Assembly: GCA_039184335.1 (NCBI GenBank)
Contig: JBCDBD010000034.1
Span: 1 to 39,778 of the forward strand
Origin: JBCDBD01 sp039184335
GTDB taxonomy: Bacteria; Bacteroidota; Bacteroidia; Flavobacteriales; Flavobacteriaceae
Length of the DNA stretch: 39,778 bases
Direction of reading: 5' to 3'
The translations under genes and the position numbers were made by a program. Below are positions 17,035 to 25,431 of the stretch, one piece after another; the stretch's first letter is position 1; the number at the start of each line of letters is the position of its first letter. The notes beneath the pieces are model-generated. The model was not told where the DNA came from and searched no databases. It worked only from the letters and a program-made list of their open reading frames with translations.

Positions 17035-17071
17035 AAATTTTTGTTTTGTGCGGGATGCACTACAAAGTTCA

Positions 17072-18334
17072 TCAAAAATATTGACCTATGCCAAAAACAA
17101 TTCCCCTTGATGCATTATTTGTAATTCCGTGGCCATAATCAATTCTAAAAATGGCATTGAAGATTCGCTTGTGCATGAAACGGATTCCCATACCCGGATA
17201 AACCCTAAGGTTCTGGTCATCAGCAAAATCACCAAAATCCCCTCCTGGATTTCGCCAACTTCCACCATCGATAAAAACATTGCCCTGAAGTACAAACCAC
17301 GCTTTGTCAATCAAGGTATGGCGGTATTCGGTGTTCAAGACAATTGCAGCAGTTCCCCTATCGATAGTATTGCCCACACCCCTGATATTTAAATTGTTGT
17401 CTACCGAAAAAGGTGCAAACGGGGTATCTAGATTACTGGCAAGCCCTAACCGCAGCCTGTTCGCCCAATTACCCTTTACGCCGATTCTTTTGTAGTATGA
17501 AAAATCGTTGAACCCTATGGCAAATGCAGGTAATTGTTCATCCGTGGTATTGACGTATTGTAAGTTCAGCGTACTCTTGAACCCAGATAGGTATTGGTAA
17601 TAATAAGTAATATTGTCAAAATTGTAAATCAACTTGAACAAATACTTGTCCACGTTAAGTTCTTGGGGCACATCGGGATCTGTGCTTCCAGATAAATATT
17701 GGTAATCTTCGGTGAAAAGGTTGAGGCCAAACTCTATACGGTGCTTAAAATTGAACTCATACAGTACCAATGCCTCGTAAGATTCATTGTTGTACTTGTA
17801 TTCGGCAGTACCACTATCTAAAAAAACAGGTTCTTGGGTGGTCAAATCTTGATAGGTCAAGGCCAGTCCCAATCGGTTGCTGAACAAATAAGGTGCTCTT
17901 ATGTGCAATCCATAAGAATCAAAAATATCCCGTTGATAAAAACCTCCCAAGGTAATGTTCCTCCCCAATAGATTGAACTCCTGCAATCCGATTCGAAATG
18001 CGAACTCATCATTGTTTGAGGTGTACACATTAGCGAATGGAATCAACGTAAAGTTTTCTTCAATGTTATAAAAAACATTATACCGTCCTTCCTCAACTGC
18101 TGGAAAGACCTGATAATACGCATGTGCAACCGAGGGAAGACGGAGTATACGATAAATGTCCTCTTCCATCAGGGTAGAATCCAACTCCATTCCCGGCTTT
18201 AACTTGGCAATCTTTTTCAGAAAAACCGCTTTGGTATTTCGGTTGCCCTGAATCTTTACATCCGATATGTAATGCTGTGCATTTGCAATACCTGTCAGAA
18301 AACCTAAAAAAAGTAGTGAAAATTGTTTGGGCAT
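17072..18334 (-). CDS. Omp85/BamA-TamA family outer-membrane protein
   Basis: 420 residues from ATG 18334, chosen because MPKQFSLLFLGFLTGIANAQ is a clean signal peptide; the ATG at 18346 adds four residues. One POTRA domain is visible (about 22-95: VKIQGNRNTKAVFLKKIAKLKPGMELD to NVFYNIEENF). It is followed by a 16-strand-type barrel region (surface antigen domain) with NLLGRNITLGGFYQRD and a closing FGIGQYF ending in Phe. Full BamA has five POTRA domains, so this is a short accessory member, perhaps for secreting or inserting a specific partner. It follows the GH113-like gene and precedes the LysM protein, probably in one operon. Confidence 0.83.
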   Translation of the reverse strand: MPKQFSLLFLGFLTGIANAQHYISDVKIQGNRNTKAVFLKKIAKLKPGMELDSTLMEEDIYRILRLPSVAHAYYQVFPAVEEGRYNVFYNIEENFTLIPFANVYTSNNDEFAFRIGLQEFNLLGRNITLGGFYQRDIFDSYGLHIRAPYLFSNRLGLALTYQDLTTQEPVFLDSGTAEYKYNNESYEALVLYEFNFKHRIEFGLNLFTEDYQYLSGSTDPDVPQELNVDKYLFKLIYNFDNITYYYQYLSGFKSTLNLQYVNTTDEQLPAFAIGFNDFSYYKRIGVKGNWANRLRLGLASNLDTPFAPFSVDNNLNIRGVGNTIDRGTAAIVLNTEYRHTLIDKAWFVLQGNVFIDGGSWRNPGGDFGDFADDQNLRVYPGMGIRFMHKRIFNAIFRIDYGHGITNNASRGIVFGIGQYF

Positions 18335-18351
18335 AATTCCATTCAACCAGA

Positions 18352-19353
18352 TTATAGCGCTCCGTAATAATTTCGGATGACTGTTTCTGCAGGTTTGTTC
18401 TGCGGTGTAAACCGATTATCTGCAGCCCCGCCCGAACGGTCATGGTGAATGAACCACTTCCAGACAAAACCCCCAGCAAACCAACGTTCTTGCCAAAATT
18501 CTTCAAAAATGGCCTGAGTCGCATCTGCCTGGGCTTCGAGATTGACATCCATTTCATTGCGATCCACCAACCAAGGTTTCTTTGCAGTGTAATCCATACT
18601 ACGATAGCCAAATTCAGTAAATAGTATAGGGGCTCCTACCGTACTTGAAAGCTCCGCCAATTTTGACTTCCAAGGTTGCCAGCCAGATTTCAGTTCTTCA
18701 AGGGTCGGAAATTTTTCTTCGGATAAAGGAAAGTAGGCGTCAACCCCAATAAAATCCAAGTTTTTCCAAAATGGCGTTCTTGGGTACTCGTCCCAATTGG
18801 CAGCATATGTTAATTTTCCATTATAAATTTTTTTGATGTCCTCTATCAATTTCATCCAGAACTTGGGTCGGTTCTTTACAAATTCCTCCAATTCGGTACC
18901 AATACAATAAATGTCGGCATTTGTAGCTTCAGCAAGTTCTGCATAGGCAAGTGCAAACTTGCTGTACGATGCTTCAAGGGCCTTCCAATCTTCTTCCGAT
19001 TCCATTTTCATATCCCCGGTGAATTCTCCGCGCCAAATCCATATCTGGGGTTTTAGCATCACCTTAATGTTGTTCTTCTGCAGCAATTCGATATATTGCC
19101 TTGCCCCCTTTTTGGTCTCTCCATACCATTGTCTATCAGTATCGAAAACAATCTCTGGTGAACTTAGGCTTCTGGCAAACCCGAAGGGCATTACCGCTGC
19201 ATAATTCGCATTTACGGCAACCACCGGATCTACGTTGATTTGTGACACTTTATCCCGAGAACCCACAAAACTGATTCCATTTATTTTTTCGCCCATCTGG
19301 CTTTCGCATGAAAACTGTAATAGCCATAACAAAAGAAGTCCCAATCTTTTCAT
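18352..19353 (-). CDS. GH113-like glycoside hydrolase lipoprotein
   Basis: 333 residues with a lipoprotein signal (MKRLGLLLLWLLQFSC, Cys16). The mature protein is a TIM barrel of clan GH-A close to GH113, a family with beta-mannanases. Candidate catalytic glutamates are Glu154 in CIGTELEEF (acid/base, after strand 4) and Glu247 in ILFTEFGYRS (nucleophile, after strand 7). WGRGEFTGD-like and FIGVDAYFPL segments also fit. The substrate is not proven; Bacteroidota GH113-like proteins often lie outside polysaccharide loci, as here, next to an Omp85 gene. An envelope glycan could therefore be the target. Confidence 0.8.
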   Translation of the reverse strand: MKRLGLLLLWLLQFSCESQMGEKINGISFVGSRDKVSQINVDPVVAVNANYAAVMPFGFARSLSSPEIVFDTDRQWYGETKKGARQYIELLQKNNIKVMLKPQIWIWRGEFTGDMKMESEEDWKALEASYSKFALAYAELAEATNADIYCIGTELEEFVKNRPKFWMKLIEDIKKIYNGKLTYAANWDEYPRTPFWKNLDFIGVDAYFPLSEEKFPTLEELKSGWQPWKSKLAELSSTVGAPILFTEFGYRSMDYTAKKPWLVDRNEMDVNLEAQADATQAIFEEFWQERWFAGGFVWKWFIHHDRSGGAADNRFTPQNKPAETVIRNYYGAL

Positions 19354-19399
19354 AGTTCAGCTGTTAAGACTTCTAAAATAGCTTTTTATGGCTGCAATG

Positions 19400-20326
19400 T
19401 TAAAAGATGGCTCGTAATCCTATGTTAAATGTTTCACCCAAGCCGGTATTGTTTCCTCTTACGAAATTGGTGTAAAGCCCCTCAATGTTCAATACCTTGG
19501 TCAATTGGTATTTGACCCCGCCCCCCAGTGCAGTAAAATCCTGTTCAAAATCATTTCCCAAATCCAATCGCTGCGCGTGTTGGGCCAGGATCAAAACAGT
19601 AAACTTGGAACTTGGAAAATAGCTCAAAAAGATTCCCGGGGTCAAATTCAGGCTATTGTTGGCAAAACTATCTGCCTCATCACCGAAACTGAATTCTGCG
19701 TTCAATTCGGTGAAGATTTGCCATTTATCACCGGGAAAAGTATAGTCATAGAAGAAACGGTTTTGCCAGATAAACCCATCTTGATCTAAAAAGACACCAT
19801 TGCCACCATTGATATCAATATCAAAGTCTTCAGTCTCATTATCGACCAACGGAATAAAGAATGCGCTCTGGATCGAAAAATTTCCAACATTGCGAAAGGG
19901 CGTAAATTTTATAGAAGGTGCTATACTCGTAAAACCAGAGCGTGCTGTACCGAACTCCCCATCAAACTGAAATACTTCAAGTGCTCCCCTATCGGCGACC
20001 ACACTGGACCTAAACTCCAAAATAAGCCCTACGTTCACTCTTTTGTTCGCTGATACCCCAGTAAACGCCTCCAAGGTCGAGGTGAAAAAAGTCTGTCTGG
20101 GCTCATCACCTTCAGTAAAAGTACTTTCGGTCTGTGTATAGAGGTTGTTGAACCATTTAAAATCCCACTGCCCTTTTCCTATGAGCTTTGATGGTGTAAA
20201 TTCTTGAATATTGCTACGCCTTTGATCTGTATCTTCCTGATTGGCATCAGCATCTACCTGTGCAAGCCCAACAATTGAAGACACGAGCATAACAGCCATA
20301 AGCATATGGTTTCTAAAAAATTTCAT
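19400..20326 (-). CDS. Outer-membrane beta-barrel protein, transporter-like
   Basis: 308 residues with a signal peptide (MKFFRNHMLMAVMLVSSIVGLAQ, as positions 1-23). The mature start is acidic (VDADANQEDTDQRRSNIQEFTPSKLIGKGQWDFKWFNNLY), followed by alternating amphipathic strands that end in NIGLRAIF, a normal barrel terminus. Similar proteins are annotated as hypothetical outer-membrane or alpha-amylase/phenol-like transporter proteins in Bacteroidota. It is 23 bases from the DUF547 gene and downstream of it, so the two are likely co-transcribed. The ligand is unknown. Confidence 0.75.
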   Translation of the reverse strand: MKFFRNHMLMAVMLVSSIVGLAQVDADANQEDTDQRRSNIQEFTPSKLIGKGQWDFKWFNNLYTQTESTFTEGDEPRQTFFTSTLEAFTGVSANKRVNVGLILEFRSSVVADRGALEVFQFDGEFGTARSGFTSIAPSIKFTPFRNVGNFSIQSAFFIPLVDNETEDFDIDINGGNGVFLDQDGFIWQNRFFYDYTFPGDKWQIFTELNAEFSFGDEADSFANNSLNLTPGIFLSYFPSSKFTVLILAQHAQRLDLGNDFEQDFTALGGGVKYQLTKVLNIEGLYTNFVRGNNTGLGETFNIGLRAIF

Positions 20327-20349
20327 AGCGTTGTTTTTAAGTGATTGTT

Positions 20350-21072
20350 TTATTTGGTATCGTTGAGCCTCCAGTCATAGGGATAATAACCAACCTTTGC
20401 CCCAATATCCAATTTTTCTTTTCTGAATCGGTTGATAAACTCGATTTCATTATTTCCATCCCGGGCAAAATCGCCCTTGTACCATTCAAAAATCTGTGAT
20501 AGTTTTACGCTATTTCCCTTCACTTTGATAAAATTCGGGTCGTTCAGTGAAAGTTCGGTTTGCTGCTGCAACTGGGTTTCAAGGGTTGAGGGCAAATACG
20601 CACGGTCAATGATGGGGGGGCATCCTAGGCCCGCGCATACCAGAACAAAATGAAAACGGGCCTCTTTCGGAAAATTGGCTCGCAGCAGTTTATTTTCAAT
20701 AGCGTTTAAGGTAATGCTCATTCGCCCAATATCGTATATGGTCGTATCGAAAAATCCAGGCCTGTCCAAAGGAGATTTGATTGGATAGTTATCAATGATT
20801 CCTTTAATAACAGAAAGGTTATAACCATTGATCCAAAATGCCTGATAGATTTCAGGGGCATCTTTCGATACCGTAATAATTTTGGCCATTTCGATGAGTT
20901 CGTTCAAAGTGCTTTCATCTTCCTTGATTGCTGCATAGGTTATGCGCCCATCCTTAATGTAGGTCTTAAAGAACACATCTGCTTTATCAAAAAATTCTTG
21001 GGTACTTTGAGCAAATCCAAATTGAAATACCATAAGTATCAGCAATGCAATCTGTACGGCTCTTGTTTTCAT
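20350..21072 (-). CDS. DUF547 protein, exported
   Basis: 240 residues from ATG 21072; the longer reading from 21120 adds 16 residues before the signal peptide MKTRAVQIALLILMVFQFGFAQ and is rejected. The DUF547 domain fills most of the mature part: FWINGYNLSVIKGI, then the diagnostic ARFHFVLVCAGLGCPPIID and AYLPSTLETQLQ. DUF547 resembles a cysteine-protease or transglutaminase-like fold; the CAGLGCP cysteines could be functional. No activity is established. In Bacteroidota and cyanobacteria such proteins are sometimes near arsenosugar and oxidoreductase genes, as in this window. Confidence 0.85.
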   Translation of the reverse strand: MKTRAVQIALLILMVFQFGFAQSTQEFFDKADVFFKTYIKDGRITYAAIKEDESTLNELIEMAKIITVSKDAPEIYQAFWINGYNLSVIKGIIDNYPIKSPLDRPGFFDTTIYDIGRMSITLNAIENKLLRANFPKEARFHFVLVCAGLGCPPIIDRAYLPSTLETQLQQQTELSLNDPNFIKVKGNSVKLSQIFEWYKGDFARDGNNEIEFINRFRKEKLDIGAKVGYYPYDWRLNDTK

Positions 21073-21308
21073 TATTAATTTGCTTAGTTGTTTAAAATCT
21101 GGGGCATCAGTCGTACCCATTTACAACTTCCTACAGGAAAGCGTGCTTTTTATGAATAATTTAAGATTTTAAAAACCAAAGTGTTACATGTACGAAATAA
21201 CATCTTCAACCTTACAGAAGAAGTGGAATTTAAATTCTTTCTAAATTAAAATCCTATGATAAGTTCCTATATTTAAGAACGACACAACCATACAACCAAT
21301 TGAAACAA

Positions 21309-22658
21309 ATGGAAAATGTTGTCATCATAGGAAACGGTATTGCGGGGGTATCTGCTGCAAGGCACATTCGAAAGCTTTCTGACAAACGCATTATCATTAT
21401 TTCTGCAGAAACCGATTATTTCTTTTCCCGAACGGCCCTGATGTACGTATACATGGGCCATATGCAATTTGAGCATATTCAGCCTTACGAAAATTGGTTT
21501 TGGGGAAAAAATCGAATTGAATTGGTACGAGGCTATGTGACAAAAATAAATGCCGGGCAAAAGAAGCTACTGGTTGACGAATCTCGTGCTTTTCATTATG
21601 ACAAGTTGATTATTGCCACCGGATCCAAACCGAACAAATTTGGGTGGCCTGGACAGGATTTGCATGGAGTTCAAGGTTTATATTCAAAACAAGACCTTGA
21701 TTTGCTCGAAATAAATGCCCCCAACAAAGAAGTCTGCAAAAGAGCGGTCATTGTAGGGGGTGGCCTTATAGGTATAGAATTGGCCGAGATGTTGCGCAGT
21801 CGTGATATTCCAGTGACCTTCCTCGTTCGCGAAAGCAGCTTTTGGAATGGGGTATTGCCTATAGGAGAATCACAAATGATCAACGAACATATTAAAGAAC
21901 ATCATATCGATTTACGGTTAAGCACCAACCTCAAAGAAATCATTGCTGATAAAAATGGTCATGCCAAGGCTGTGGTTATACAAGAAACAGGAGAAGAAGT
22001 CCCATGTGATGTTGTTGGTCTCACCGCAGGGGTTTCCCCTAATGTCGATTTCTTGAAAGATTCCGGAATTGAATTGGGCAGGGGGGTCAAGGTAAACCGA
22101 TTTTTAGAGACCAACATCCAAGATATTTATGCGATTGGCGATTGTGCCGAACAGCATGACCCCATAGGCAACCGACGACCCATAGAAGCTGTATGGTATA
22201 CCGGTAGAATGATGGGGGAGACCGTAGCGCAGACCATATGTGGCCATCGCCTCGAATACAAGCCCGGACATTGGTTCAATTCAGCGAAGTTCTTGGATAT
22301 CGAGTACCAAACCTATGGTTGGGTGTTTGGCGAACGTGGAAAAAAAGACCATGAAGTACATTTTCATTGGAGACATCCAAAGGAGAAACTATGTGTTACC
22401 GTAGCTTTCCATAAAGAAAGCAACCTGTTTTTGGGCATCAACACTTTTGGCATTCGTATGCGCCATGAAATCTTTGATCGATGGCTGACCGAAGCACGGA
22501 ATGTGGATTACGTCATGGCGCACCTTATAGACGCCAATTTTGACCCAGAGTTTTATAAAAACCATGAATCCCAGATCGTGTCGAAATACAATACCGATTT
22601 TGGAAAATCAATACGGCCAAAAAAGAAAAGTATCAAAAGAATCTTTCACCTCAATTGA
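21309..22658 (+). CDS. FAD/NAD(P)-dependent pyridine nucleotide-disulfide-type oxidoreductase
   Basis: 449 residues from ATG 21309; a TTG at 21300 is in frame but less likely. The fold is a two-dinucleotide-domain flavoprotein: FAD loop VVIIGNGIAGVSAARHI at the N-terminus, LIIATGSKPN (about 101-110), NAD(P) loop AVIVGGGLIGIELAEML (about 147-163), and FAD-binding DIYAIGDCAEQ (about 275-285). The classical redox Cys pair is absent at the N-terminus, so it resembles ferredoxin/rubredoxin reductases or NADH-nitrite-reductase-like FAD proteins. The C-terminal third is longer than a rubredoxin reductase and ends in a basic KKKSIKRIFHLN tail that may touch the membrane. It is 6 bases before the polyferredoxin gene, which suggests an electron-transfer pair. 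Confidence 0.88.
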   Translation: MENVVIIGNGIAGVSAARHIRKLSDKRIIIISAETDYFFSRTALMYVYMGHMQFEHIQPYENWFWGKNRIELVRGYVTKINAGQKKLLVDESRAFHYDKLIIATGSKPNKFGWPGQDLHGVQGLYSKQDLDLLEINAPNKEVCKRAVIVGGGLIGIELAEMLRSRDIPVTFLVRESSFWNGVLPIGESQMINEHIKEHHIDLRLSTNLKEIIADKNGHAKAVVIQETGEEVPCDVVGLTAGVSPNVDFLKDSGIELGRGVKVNRFLETNIQDIYAIGDCAEQHDPIGNRRPIEAVWYTGRMMGETVAQTICGHRLEYKPGHWFNSAKFLDIEYQTYGWVFGERGKKDHEVHFHWRHPKEKLCVTVAFHKESNLFLGINTFGIRMRHEIFDRWLTEARNVDYVMAHLIDANFDPEFYKNHESQIVSKYNTDFGKSIRPKKKSIKRIFHLN

Positions 22659-22664
22659 CCTCTA

Positions 22665-24269
22665 ATGAGCACTTACGATAGAAGTATGGCTTTAACGGGC
22701 CAACCCCCTATTAGTTTAAGCCGGAACCAAAAAATGGCCACCCTATTGGGCATGGCAGGACTTTCCATAATGCTTTTGGCAGCTTTTAATGTCACATTTC
22801 CGAATAAGGGCTTTTGGCTGACTTTGTCTTTATTGGCCATTACCATCGGAACCATCTGGTTTTCTTGGGAAGCCTATGCCAAAAAGGAGGCCGGCATCAA
22901 AAATGATGGGGTTTGGTTCAAATCGATATCCAGCAAAGGGTTTTGGGGATGGATAGCAGGTATTGCATTGACCGGATTCTATATCATCTTGTATTTCTTT
23001 CCCGAATATCTCGGTTTGGTGCAAGGTGGTGAAAACAAAGGGGTCATTGCGCTGTTCGATCCCTTGAGCAAAATGCTGAGTGGCAACTCAGCAAGTCAAT
23101 GGTTTGTATATGGAACCTTGTATACGACAGCTATTTTGGCATTTGGTGTAAAGTTCATCTGGAAATACCGGCATAACCGCTATGAAATCATTCGAACCAG
23201 TAGCGTTATGTTTTTCCAGACCGCCTTCGCGTTTATCATTCCCGAATTGATGGCCCGTTTGAATGGCGATAAAATCTTGAATGGTGGCAGCCTTCCCTAC
23301 TATGACCTTAAAAACGTTTGGCCCTTAAACTATTACAATTTTGAAGGATACCGTATTAAAGGATTCCTTAGTTCAGGGGATATCGGTTTTGCCTTGTTGG
23401 TTTTTGGCATTCTTTCGGTTTTTGTCATTACCCCAATCTTGACCTATCGTTACGGAAAACGTTGGTACTGTTCTTGGGTGTGTGGGTGTGGTGGCCTAGC
23501 GGAAACCGCAGGCGATGCCTTTCGCCAGCTCAGCGACAAAACTGTTCGAGCGTGGAAGATAGAGCGCTGGGTGGTACATAGCGTAGTGGTTTTTGTAACC
23601 CTAATGACCACTGCTGTTATCTACTCATATTTGGGCACGGATAACAGTAAATACTGGTTGACAAAAAGCACCTTCTTGATCGGGGTCGCCACCCTGTTGA
23701 CCCTGGTATTCGGTTGGGTGATGTTATTTAAGCGTGCACAGCTTCAAAAAGACGCGCAATATGGTGCCGTAGGCTATTTCATCATCATTATGGTTTTGAT
23801 CGGCATTCACTTTTTTAGTGGAGATGGAAATGTATTTCTCTTCAAATCGGAAACACTTCGCAAATCATATTCCTTTCTGATAGGCAGTATTTTTTCAGGA
23901 GTGATCGGCACTGGCTTTTACCCAATTTTTGGAAATAGGGTGTGGTGCAGGTTCGGTTGCCCGATGGCCGCTATGATGGGATTCCAGCAACGGTTGTTTT
24001 CAAGGTTTCGAATCACCACGAACGGTGGCCAATGTATTTCTTGTGGTAATTGTTCTACCTATTGTGAAATGGGCATCGACGTTCGGGCCTACGCGCAAAA
24101 AGGCGAAAACATTGTACGCTCGAGCTGTGTGGGCTGTGGCATCTGTTCTGCAGTATGCCCCCGTGGCGTGTTGAAATTGGAAAACGGCCCATTAAAGCTC
24201 CGAATCGATAGCAATCAGGTATTGCTGGGAAATGATGTGGACCTCATGCAATTGGTAAACCAAAAATAA
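22665..24269 (+). CDS. Membrane polyferredoxin (NapH/CcoG-like 4Fe-4S protein)
   Basis: 534 residues with about seven to nine membrane helices. NapH-type cysteine pairs flank the helices: YCSWVCGC (Cys269, 273, 275) and VWCRFGCP (Cys428, 432). Two 4Fe-4S ferredoxin motifs follow near the C-terminus: CISCGNCSTYC (Cys457, 460, 463, 467) and CVGCGICSAVCP (Cys488, 491, 494, 498). Such proteins move electrons between a soluble donor and a membrane or periplasmic acceptor. With the FAD oxidoreductase directly upstream, NAD(P)H to FAD to iron-sulfur centres is a likely route. Downstream partners are glycosyltransferases, not a nitrate or cytochrome oxidase system, so the acceptor is unknown. Confidence 0.87.
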   Translation: MSTYDRSMALTGQPPISLSRNQKMATLLGMAGLSIMLLAAFNVTFPNKGFWLTLSLLAITIGTIWFSWEAYAKKEAGIKNDGVWFKSISSKGFWGWIAGIALTGFYIILYFFPEYLGLVQGGENKGVIALFDPLSKMLSGNSASQWFVYGTLYTTAILAFGVKFIWKYRHNRYEIIRTSSVMFFQTAFAFIIPELMARLNGDKILNGGSLPYYDLKNVWPLNYYNFEGYRIKGFLSSGDIGFALLVFGILSVFVITPILTYRYGKRWYCSWVCGCGGLAETAGDAFRQLSDKTVRAWKIERWVVHSVVVFVTLMTTAVIYSYLGTDNSKYWLTKSTFLIGVATLLTLVFGWVMLFKRAQLQKDAQYGAVGYFIIIMVLIGIHFFSGDGNVFLFKSETLRKSYSFLIGSIFSGVIGTGFYPIFGNRVWCRFGCPMAAMMGFQQRLFSRFRITTNGGQCISCGNCSTYCEMGIDVRAYAQKGENIVRSSCVGCGICSAVCPRGVLKLENGPLKLRIDSNQVLLGNDVDLMQLVNQK

Positions 24270-24270
24270 G

Positions 24271-24738
24271 ATGCTACGATTTTTCATGGTTGCCCTTTTG
24301 TCTGTGCTCATAACCAATGAAAAATACCATCGCGAATATGACGACAATGGAAAACTCAGGGCGCAAGGGTGGAAAATTGATAATTCAAAAGAAAAATTCT
24401 GGACATACTATTTTTCAAATGGCAATGTTAAACAACAGGGGCATTATAAGATGAATCTACAGGTAGGCTATTGGTACTTTTACAATGCCAACGGAAAATT
24501 GAAAATGGAGGGACATTATGAAAATGGGAACAGGGTAAAATGGTGGCTTTTTTATGATGAAAATGAAAAAATCGACCACAAGTGCCAACTTCAGAATGGA
24601 ATTAAAAATGGCTATTGCCTAAAATATACGGATGAAGAACTGAAATCAGCTGAAAAATACAAAAATGGCAAAAAAATAAAGGAATGGTTTAGCTTTGGAA
24701 GTTTTAAAAAAGAAAACAAACTTTCAGATTTAAAATAA
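24271..24738 (+). CDS. MORN/YwqK-type repeat protein
   Basis: 155 residues with a short hydrophobic N-terminus (MLRFFMVALLSVLI) that may be a signal or anchor. It is followed by about five imperfect repeats of the form GKLRAQGWKID..KEKFWTYYFSNGN, QVGYWYFYNANGKLKMEGHY and GNRVKWWLFYDENEK. This is the MORN-like repeat of the YwqK/toxin-antitoxin antitoxin-labelled group. No toxin gene is adjacent, so the antitoxin label should not be taken literally. The stop and next start overlap by one base (TAATG), and the gene follows the polyferredoxin by one base, so it belongs to the same operon. The function there is unknown. Confidence 0.75.
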   Translation: MLRFFMVALLSVLITNEKYHREYDDNGKLRAQGWKIDNSKEKFWTYYFSNGNVKQQGHYKMNLQVGYWYFYNANGKLKMEGHYENGNRVKWWLFYDENEKIDHKCQLQNGIKNGYCLKYTDEELKSAEKYKNGKKIKEWFSFGSFKKENKLSDLK

Positions 24739-25430
24739 TGGCAACCATCAAAGTCATTATCCCAGCTTTCAACGAAGCTGATTCCATTGGCAAAGTAATT
24801 GCCGACATCCCCAAATCTGTATCAGAGATCATTGTCGTCAACAACGACTCCTCAGATGATACTTTTGAAAATGCTGAAAAAGCAGGAGCCACTGTTCTTA
24901 ATGAATCACAAAAAGGATATGGCCACGCCTGCTTAAAAGGCATGCACTACATCGAAAAACAATCCGATCCCCCAGATATTGTCGTATTTATTGATGGAGA
25001 TTATTCTGATCATCCAGAAGAATTGGATCGCATAATTGCACCCATTTTAAAAAAAAATATGGATTTTGTGATTGGCACACGTAAAAAAGAGCTTAGGGAA
25101 AAAGGGTCGATGACTTTTCCCCAAGTTTTTGGCAATGAACTTGCCACTTTTTTGATGCGCTTGTTTTTTGGGGCGAAATTTACCGATTTAGGGCCTTTTC
25201 GAGCCATAAAATATGAAAAGCTCAAAGAATTGCAGATGGAAGACAAAACGTATGGCTGGACGGTTGAAATGCAATTGAAAGCCCTTAAGAAAAAACTGGC
25301 ATATACCGAGGTTCCAGTACGTTACAGAAAGAGAATTGGCGTCTCAAAAGTTTCAGGAACCATAAAAGGTGCTATATTTGCTGGCGTAAAAATTCTTGGT
25401 TGGATTTTTAAGTACAGTATTAAAAAATGA
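24738..25430 (+). CDS. Family-2 glycosyltransferase, DPM1/polyprenol-phosphate type
   Basis: 230 residues, GT-A fold. Motifs: IKVIIPAFNEADSIGKVI, EIIVVNNDSSDDT, KGYGHACLKGMHYI, VVFIDGDYSDHPEE (acidic metal-binding residues) and a C-terminal AYTEVPVRYRKRIGVSKVSGT. The overall pattern is that of dolichol/undecaprenol-phosphate mannosyl or glucosyl transferases. It lacks the C-terminal membrane helices of larger members, but ends in a hydrophobic and basic segment (GVKILGWIFKYSIKK) that may touch the membrane. It is translationally coupled to the YwqK-like gene. A GT-C enzyme of the mannosyltransferase type downstream could use its polyprenol-linked sugar. Confidence 0.85.
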   Translation: MATIKVIIPAFNEADSIGKVIADIPKSVSEIIVVNNDSSDDTFENAEKAGATVLNESQKGYGHACLKGMHYIEKQSDPPDIVVFIDGDYSDHPEELDRIIAPILKKNMDFVIGTRKKELREKGSMTFPQVFGNELATFLMRLFFGAKFTDLGPFRAIKYEKLKELQMEDKTYGWTVEMQLKALKKKLAYTEVPVRYRKRIGVSKVSGTIKGAIFAGVKILGWIFKYSIKK

Positions 25431-25431
25431 T

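Noticed and set aside
24271..24738. YwqK-like gene as part of a toxin-antitoxin pair
   Set aside because: No toxin-like gene is adjacent; the neighbours are a polyferredoxin and a glycosyltransferase in the same operon.
25396..25431. TTG-led start giving a longer cellulose-synthase-like protein
   Set aside because: It would overlap the upstream glycosyltransferase by 35 bases; ATG at 25432 follows the stop by one base and starts at the normal N-terminal helix.
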